Below are positions 24,001 through 30,110 of a stretch of DNA of 30,110 nucleotides, piece after piece. Below the pieces are notes generated by a model. That model made no database searches and was not told the DNA's origin. It worked only from the letters and a program-made list of their open reading frames with translations. A program made the position numbers and the translations under genes. Numbering within the stretch: the first letter of the stretch is position 1; every line of letters starts with the position of its first letter. Source of the stretch: Saccoglossus kowalevskii (Eukaryota; Hemichordata; Enteropneusta; Harrimaniidae); assembly GCF_000003605.2 (NCBI RefSeq), contig NW_003108091.1:34056-64165 (forward strand), given 5' to 3'.

Positions 24001-24131
24001 CTACCGAGTCAAATTGTTAGAATCGTAATAAAAACATTAAAAAGCTTTAACAAACCAATCTGGGGCTGATTTGTCTCGCTGTCAGTTTTGACAAACCAAC
24101 AACCATTATGAAAACAGAATAGAAATATATG
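21051..24131. other. Non-coding stretch downstream of the bZIP gene
   Basis: Several ORFs of 65-83 codons occur on both strands, none with a recognisable domain. I see no tandem repeat, RNA gene or transposon here. It may hold regulatory DNA of the bZIP gene, but nothing in the sequence demonstrates that. Confidence 0.5.
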
Positions 24132-24180
24132 ATCCGTGCACGGATGATGTCATCAAATATGTCATATTTGGTGACATCAT
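24132..24180. repeat. Two abutting palindromes
   Basis: ATCCGTGCACGGAT at 24132-24145 is a perfect 14-bp palindrome. It overlaps by two bases a second, 37-bp palindrome (24144-24161 against 24163-24180) centred on 24162, which is complementary at 17 of 18 positions. The second carries TGATGTCA and TGACATCA, CRE-like octamers, in its arms. They could form adjacent hairpins or cruciforms or act as dimeric protein sites. Confidence 0.85.
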
Positions 24181-25262
24181 AACAATGGCCAATCATTATC
24201 AGCAGCTGTTCCTCTACAATATAAATACACCATTCACATGGTGTTATAAGAAGGCATCATGCTTTTCACTTTGTATTTGAACTTAATAAAAGCCTCTTTG
24301 TGTACGAGATGGTAACATGTGTAATAGGCACGAATACTATTCTGATTTTTATGGATCGATTTTTTATACCGTCCACTTAAGTGGGCCAATCGCCTACTTT
24401 CGTCCGATTTTACATACATGGAATTACGCGCTTTCTCACTAAAGCTTCCACAACTTGCGTATCATTCATCGATTCTATCATCCCCCTGGGTGTGATCAGT
24501 GTTCGCGCAAAGACAGTACCGACCAGGTCACAATTTTTACTGTTTTTTTATGACCTTTTATACGAGATTTTTAAAGGCGATGTTCAGGGCTGAGGTCAAG
24601 TAACGTTCAAGTGTATTATTAAAGCAGTGTGTTGACGACCGTGCTGTTTCTTCTTTTTACGAGATTATTACCGGGATGGGAGCACAATACTGCAAACATA
24701 ACGAGTATCTGATCGTGATACTCTGGATGTCCAATTACCCTGGGATATATTTTTTAAATCACTCTGTTTAGCGGGAATATAAGCTCACAAACCCAGTGTT
24801 TACTTTATACTTGTGATACTCCGCCATTAAATCATATCAGAGTCCCAGTCGTTAGATGCATGTGTGTATTAGTAGACAATACGTTTCGTTACCAGTTTAC
24901 AAATATTCCATATTTGGGGTTGATGGTCAGGGTGGCTGGACCGGTCAAAAACAAACGCACCTGTAGATTATATTAAGAAATATTGTATATGTAGTGTAAT
25001 GACATGCACGTCGTCACAATGTGCTCTTTCATTCAGTCATGATCTAAACTGCAAATCTCTTTAATACAACTCAAACTCTCAGATGTTCAACAAAATGTAC
25101 TTTTATTGTAATAATGATGTCCTCAAGAAGTTAATGAATGGATTGAATTATAAAGTACGGAATGGGGATTCGATCCCATAGACATGTTTCTTGTTGAGTG
25201 TTGATTTGGTTGTTAGATGAGTTTGGTTGTTGCACGCGGCGTGTGCCACATAACGCGTAACG
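24181..25262. other. Non-coding stretch; no gene seen
   Basis: Two short ORFs (24234-24419 minus, 24381-24593 plus) overlap antisense and are unrecognised. A GGGGATTCGATCCC block near 25164-25177 resembles a tRNA T-arm, but no A-box or acceptor stem is found upstream, so no tRNA is called. Confidence 0.5.
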
Positions 25263-25283
25263 TTGCGTCACGAATTGACGCAA
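25263..25283. promoter_or_regulatory. Inverted pair of C/EBP-ATF-type half-sites
   Basis: TTGCGTCA at 25263-25270 is inverted as TGACGCAA at 25276-25283 with a 5-nt spacer. TGACGCAA is close to composite ATF-C/EBP elements. It is the start of a denser cluster of CGTCA/TGACG cores running to 25659. Binding is inferred, not shown. Confidence 0.4.
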
Positions 25284-25434
25284 TCGGGAAAGGTAAGGGA
25301 ACAGCCATTCACGTAAGTATACGCTACGCTACTCACATCTATATATGTGATTTTCATCTGAAAATAATCTATAGGTACTTTTATGAGAAAACCCGTGTCT
25401 ACGTCATGATACTCGCACCTTGAAATGGCATAGT

Positions 25435-25506
25435 GCAACGTCATAATACTCGCATAATGCAACGTCATGATACTCGTATAATGCAACGTCATAGAACACG
25501 CATACT
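25435..25506. repeat. 24-bp tandem repeat, three copies
   Basis: Three adjacent 24-bp units start at 25435, 25459 and 25483, each beginning GCAACGTCAT, with a related partial unit upstream (CGTCATGATACTCGCA at about 25402). Each unit presents ATGACGTTGC on the minus strand. Because 24 is a multiple of three, the repeat produces several spurious ORFs on both strands. Confidence 0.9.
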
Positions 25507-25930
25507 GCACCGCAACATGTATGAAGTAGCGGCACCATTCTTTGAAAGACAAAATGACGTTTTACATGCCAATATGTATGATGCTGAATGCGTTTCGTCA
25601 TTACACAGTAAACAGTAGAATGCTTGAGAACCAATTATCATTGTCATTGTGTCCGTCACTTGTATGTACGGGATGTGCATGTGCTAATAACATTGTATAA
25701 CATGTGCAAGACCAATGCCAATGCATGCCAACAGATTAACAACTCAGTTGTACATGCACTTGCACTAGCAAACCCCGACAACGTAAACAGCTCCAAAGTG
25801 TAGTTAAATGTTAATATTAACATAAATGTGTTTGTAAATTAGCTTATGACATAGTGCACATATATTTGAGAATATATAGAAAAGACACAGAACGTTGAAC
25901 ACAAACCACATTTGTATATTTATCATATTA
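25507..25930. other. Non-coding stretch; no gene seen
   Basis: It contains three further CGTCA/TGACG cores (25555-25559, 25596-25600, 25655-25659) and a GCATGC/TGCATG-rich segment around 25720. I see no gene. Confidence 0.45.
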
Positions 25931-26024
25931 GTTACGTTTATCTGGTGTTACATTTACCGTACATGTTATGTTTATTGTAAGTGTTACATTTATTGTGTTA
26001 CGTTTCTCATACGTGTTACGTTTG
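25931..26024. repeat. Degenerate 18-bp array of GTTAC(A/G)TTT
   Basis: Six copies of GTTACRTTT or GTTATGTTT begin at 25931, 25947, 25965, 25983, 25997 and 26015, mostly 18 bp apart. The shared TTACGT/TTACAT/TTATGT core equals half of the TTAYGTAA site used by PAR-type bZIPs. The spacers diverge more than the cores. Confidence 0.8.
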
Positions 26025-26030
26025 ATCGGC

Positions 26031-26700
26031 CATCAATTAGACACGTGTCATAATTGCGTATATTATGTCAATTAATATATATTTTGACATGATGTTACTA
26101 TGGAGATAAGGTTAATGAGATATATTATGTAAGTGAAATACACAATCAAGGGTAGTATGATGGATAGTTGCCTGTGAATTGTAATACATATATTGATGAA
26201 ATTCTCTGCAATTCTGACACCTATGATTCAAGTCCCCTAAACAGATGTGGCCGGATGTTAAAACCTCTTTAATTTCAATACTTTCGAATGGAAGTCGTTG
26301 GTGACAAGAACACGCTATAATAATAAGTAACATATGGCCCAGTAAAATCGCACTCTAATTCCTCTATGAACTGCACCGATACTTATGGATCAAATAGGAT
26401 ATTAATCGCTATGCGTACACCATTCTCATTGTAAGTACTCGCACGAAATCACAGAAAGATTGCCAAGACAAGACTGCCCGATTCTTGGGATCTGTTATTT
26501 ACATTTTGTGTCTGTTAATTTGAATGTAATTTGTATATTTATTATGTCATATACAATCATCAACATGATGGCCGTGTCTATCCACAACGTAAGGAATTCA
26601 ACATCAAATACGGTTCACAGATCCACAGTATTTTTCACTTAATAGAAAAAGACGCCGAACCCTGAACACGTATAATTTACCATGTTCCGTCCTCGCTTGT
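26031..26700. other. Non-coding stretch; no gene seen
   Basis: A 7-bp inverted repeat ATGTCAA/TTGACAT lies at 26065-26071/26084-26090. The ORFs at 26112-26333 (minus) and 26460-26642 (plus) are unrecognised and probably chance. Confidence 0.5.
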
Positions 26701-27027
26701 CTAGTCTTTGACATGTACAATGCTTGTAAATATACAATCTCGTGGACTGACCTCGCCCATCCATTCAACGACAAGTGCAAAAGTGGTCAATATACAATCT
26801 CATGGACTGACCTCGCCCGTCTACACTCTGACATGTACAAAGCTGGCCAGTATACGATGTCGTGGACTGACCTCGCCCGTCCTGTCAACGATAAGTATAA
26901 AACTGGCCAATGTACAATCTCGTGGACTGACCTCGCTCGACCATTCAATGACAACTACAATACTGGCCAATATACAATCCAGTGAACTGACCCCACTCTG
27001 TCCAGTCAACGACAAGTATAAAACAGT
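26701..27027. repeat. 60-bp tandem repeat, about 5.4 copies
   Basis: Units are exactly 60 bp for five copies (26701-27000), then a partial copy shifted by one base. The best conserved block is TGGACTGACCTCGCCC, while the rest varies. As 60 is divisible by three, two plus-strand frames stay open: one gives a TISWTDLAR repeat (26713-26985), the other a QSRGLTSP repeat (26708-27070). No start context, splice site or known domain supports a protein, so I annotate a minisatellite. Confidence 0.95.
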
Positions 27028-29578
27028 GCTGCTCATTCTACCGGGACTCTTGATTTTTTTTAGCGTTTAGTTTGCATATATATCACCTGGAAATCTGAAA
27101 ATAAAATAACAACGTCACACTGGGAATTGTCAACCTTCTAGTTAACGTCATGGTAAACGATTGTGGACAATAAATCACCCTGGGTCAATCTTCAGAAATA
27201 CACATACGCATGTAGCTAATACCGTATAGTTCAGTGAATGTAACACGACTACCAGTTTGGATATAGCTGGTGATAATTCTTTACAAATCTAGATTTCTAT
27301 AATATATCACTTTGTTTTGTCTTATTGACGTTGTTTATGGCAGTGAACCTGTGTGCCTCTTGAGTAAAGTCACAGCTGTTTGTATAGCGGGACGTAATTG
27401 GTGCAAACAAAACAGAGCGTAGTACGCTGCTGAATGGGATGGCGCATGTGACAAGTTGAACCAACTTCTTATTGTACACGTGAATGCCGCACACTTAGAA
27501 AGCACTGTGCATCTGACAATGACAAGCTTCTGAACTGAACGATTCCTTTCGACAATGACTCACTTTTAAAAAGTAAAATCGATTAAATTGGTTGGGTAAT
27601 ATTGATCTTCAGTCTATTGTACAATTAGACTGTTGTGAACAGATAAAAGCGATCCAAACAAATTCTACCTATTGTCCAAGTTCACGAACAATAAAGTAAT
27701 ACATACTGAGCATGTTTTCTTTTATATCGATGATGAGAAAACAAATCTGTTTTTTTGAAAAAAAGGCTTCAATTGTCTGGCGTCGGATCGATTTGGACAA
27801 CATGCCGTATACCATTTTCTCTTCAGAATCCGTGTTTTACTTTTTAAGTCCATTTTATCTACTCATAGACATAATGAATCGACATGCCTGAAGCAACACA
27901 CACTGCATTTGTACAGTTCATAAATCCAGTCACAAAATCACATACTCCCAACCTTGGACAAAGGAAGAAACCGATTGACCAATTTCTCATACTGTAAAAA
28001 TGCATTATTTTTTCACTAGGTTTGAATTTCGCTATTTTAAAATAAAATATGCTAAATTAAATCTAAGTATACATGTGAAATAATTATATATTTCATTATT
28101 TCATTGCCAAATCGAACGAATATGCTCAAACATAAAAATAGTGACATAAAATTCAAGTAAAAATAAGTGGTTTTAGAGTATAGTCACTGTCTGTACGATA
28201 ACGCATAAGTCTCATCAAATGCATGCCAACATCACCTCGGGTAACTGGCCGTTCATTTTGTCAAATTGACGGTAGAAGACAGTCGGATAGACAGACAGAC
28301 TGAATGATGAAATGAGTAATTTGCACAATACCTCGAGAAGATTGCCTCTTGTACTCACCGATTGTACAACTATGAACAGCTTTTCCCGATTAAAAAGATA
28401 TCGGAAATTAATCGTATTTCTATAGTTTTGTCAACTGCTTCATTTCCATCGACGCCATCCACGAATATTCATATTTATATCGACTTTGGCTTGTTTCGAG
28501 AACACTGCGGCGCTGAACCCAGCTGCAGATTTGAAAAACAAAATATGTTTATGACGTCACCACTAATTGCACGATTACAAATATTTCACATGTTTCTGGT
28601 GAATGTTTCTTCCTTATTACACTCACGATTTGTATAAAATAGTGCAATGTACTTTTTATATAGTTTTGTCATTTAAAATTACTTGATCTACACGATGACA
28701 TTCAAATATAGGCAGATGACGTGTGAAATCAGTGAAATATCACAGTCACGCAAAATTATATTTAAAACCAACAGATTGGCAGAAGTTCGCAAGTTCTTCA
28801 AATTGGCTTCTTTTCTTTGAACGTTTAGCGATTTCTTTATAATCTACACCTGGAATGCACGCTCATTTGGGTTTAAGAAGCCCAGTAATAACAGACCCGA
28901 TCAATGTAAATTGGATTTTACAAGACAACTGCAGCCAAAGCCTACGTCAGAAATTATCCGATTTGGCACTCTTAGTCTAAGAAGAAAACCAAAGCGGATT
29001 TCAATGTCTTCAAGGAACGATTTAATCAGTTCGTTGTTAAATTACAATATAGTGCGTGTATGTACATTTATCTAAACCCAGCTTGTAGTACGTTCATTAT
29101 CAACACTATGTATATTATATGGAAGAGTGATGCTTTTCTCCCATAGCTAACCAGACGAGCTATTTTCGTCCGGCGTATGTATATGAGTGTCGTAATAATA
29201 TTCACCCAACTACTATTTCATTGGAATTAATCCATGAAGAAGGGAAGAATACTGTGATGTTCCCTTTTTGTGATGGAAGTAGAAAAGACGCAGGTGCAAA
29301 ACACGAAACAATCTTGTTAGAATTGTTTTTTTTCCTTTATTGCGCAAAAGTAAAATGATGGAGCATAATCATAGCAACGTTTCAGGGAAACTTGTTTTTT
29401 TCGACAGCTCATAGTATTTTATAGGTATATATTACCTTCCCATAATACAGGATTTTATATTTTAATACAAATATTTCATCAAAACGTAACCCCGAAACGG
29501 TTAAATATATGTCATTATCATCCAGTGTAACTAGTATTTTGATAAAACTTTGATACCAATGAAACTTGAATCTGTTGT
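27028..29578. other. Non-coding stretch; no recognisable gene
   Basis: The largest ORF (28362-28637, plus, 91 codons) has no recognisable domain. A short (GACA)3 run occurs near 28290-28303. No other repeat or RNA gene is seen. Confidence 0.5.
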
Positions 29579-30110
29579 ATTCAGTTGAAACGTCTATCTA
29601 TTCAGTTGAGTCATCTGCAGAATTCAGTTGGGCAAACTTGAGAATTCAGTTGAGTCATCTATCGGGTTCAGTTGAGTCATCTATCAGATTCAGTTGAGTC
29701 ATCTATCGGATTCAGTTGAGTCATCTATCAGATTCAGTTTAGTCATCTGTCGGATTCAGTTGCTTCATCTATCGGGTTCAGATGAGTCATCTATCGGATT
29801 AAGTTGAGTCATCTATCGAATTCAGTTGCTTCATCTATGGAATTCAGTTGCTTCATCTAGATTTAGTTTTGTCACCTATCGGATTCAGTAAAGTCAGCTA
29901 TAGGATCAGTTGAATCATCTATAGGATTCAGTTGAGTTATCTATCGGACTCAGTAAAGTCATCTATTGGATTCAGTTGAATCATCTATTGGATTCAGTTG
30001 AATCATCTATAGGATTCAGTTAAGTTATCTATCGGACTCCGTTTAGTCACCTATCGGTTTCAGTGGGGTCAACTATCGGATTCAGTTGCGTCATCTATCA
30101 GATTCAGTAG
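29579..30110. repeat. 22-bp satellite carrying AP-1 consensus sites
   Basis: About 24 tandem copies of a 22-bp unit with consensus ATTCAGTTGAGTCATCTATC plus two purines, continuing past the right edge. Seven copies contain a perfect AP-1/TRE heptamer TGAGTCA (starts 29607, 29651, 29673, 29695, 29717, 29783, 29805). Three more carry TGAATCA (29911, 29977, 29999). The left end and later copies are more diverged, and one unit near 29842-29865 has an indel. As 22 is not a multiple of three, no long frame forms. Confidence 0.96.

Noticed and set aside
25160-25180. tRNA T-arm-like GGGGATTCGATCCC
   Set aside because: No A-box, anticodon arm or acceptor stem could be found around it.

Overview
The window looks like a mostly non-coding, AT-rich stretch of an invertebrate (probably marine) animal nuclear genome. 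The grounds are one intron-associated metazoan developmental-type transcription factor, a decayed animal-type LINE, many mini- and microsatellites, and no bacterial operon structure. The species cannot be fixed from sequence alone. The type of LINE and the CAGGCCCGT-type transposon ends suggest a lophotrochozoan or invertebrate deuterostome; this is inference.

Layout: 1-7.7 kb is non-coding, with a 100-nt imperfect hairpin (1069-1168), a pyrimidine-rich patch (about 4940-5120), an imperfect inverted repeat (5676-5900), a perfect PAR-bZIP palindrome (6260-6267) and an octamer/E-box/CCAAT-like cluster (6767-6841). 7.7-10.0 kb is repeat-derived: a dead C-terminal LINE ORF2 fragment (8500-9389, tail to about 9507) lies inside a possible 2.29-kb element with 9-bp inverted ends and TTTGT direct repeats. 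10.07-10.71 kb is a 31-bp minisatellite with a 155-bp higher-order repeat. 10.7-19 kb is non-coding with (ATTT)n and (CTAT)n microsatellites.

The only well-supported protein gene is a 295-residue bZIP transcription factor of the giant/PAR-like group on the + strand (19385-20272). It has a single coding exon, a probable 5'-UTR intron (19122-19323), a possible TATA promoter near 19024 and a poly(A) signal at 21027. A PLDLS motif suggests CtBP-dependent repression.

21-30 kb has no recognisable gene but carries unusual arrays: abutting palindromes (24132-24180), a cluster of CGTCA/TGACG half-sites including a 24-bp repeat (25263-25659), an 18-bp GTTAC(A/G)TTT array (25931-26024), a 60-bp repeat open in two frames (26701-27027), and a 22-bp satellite carrying AP-1 consensus sites that runs off the right edge (29579-30110). 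Several arrays carry bZIP-type recognition sequences. Whether these are regulatory or only satellite sequence cannot be decided here.
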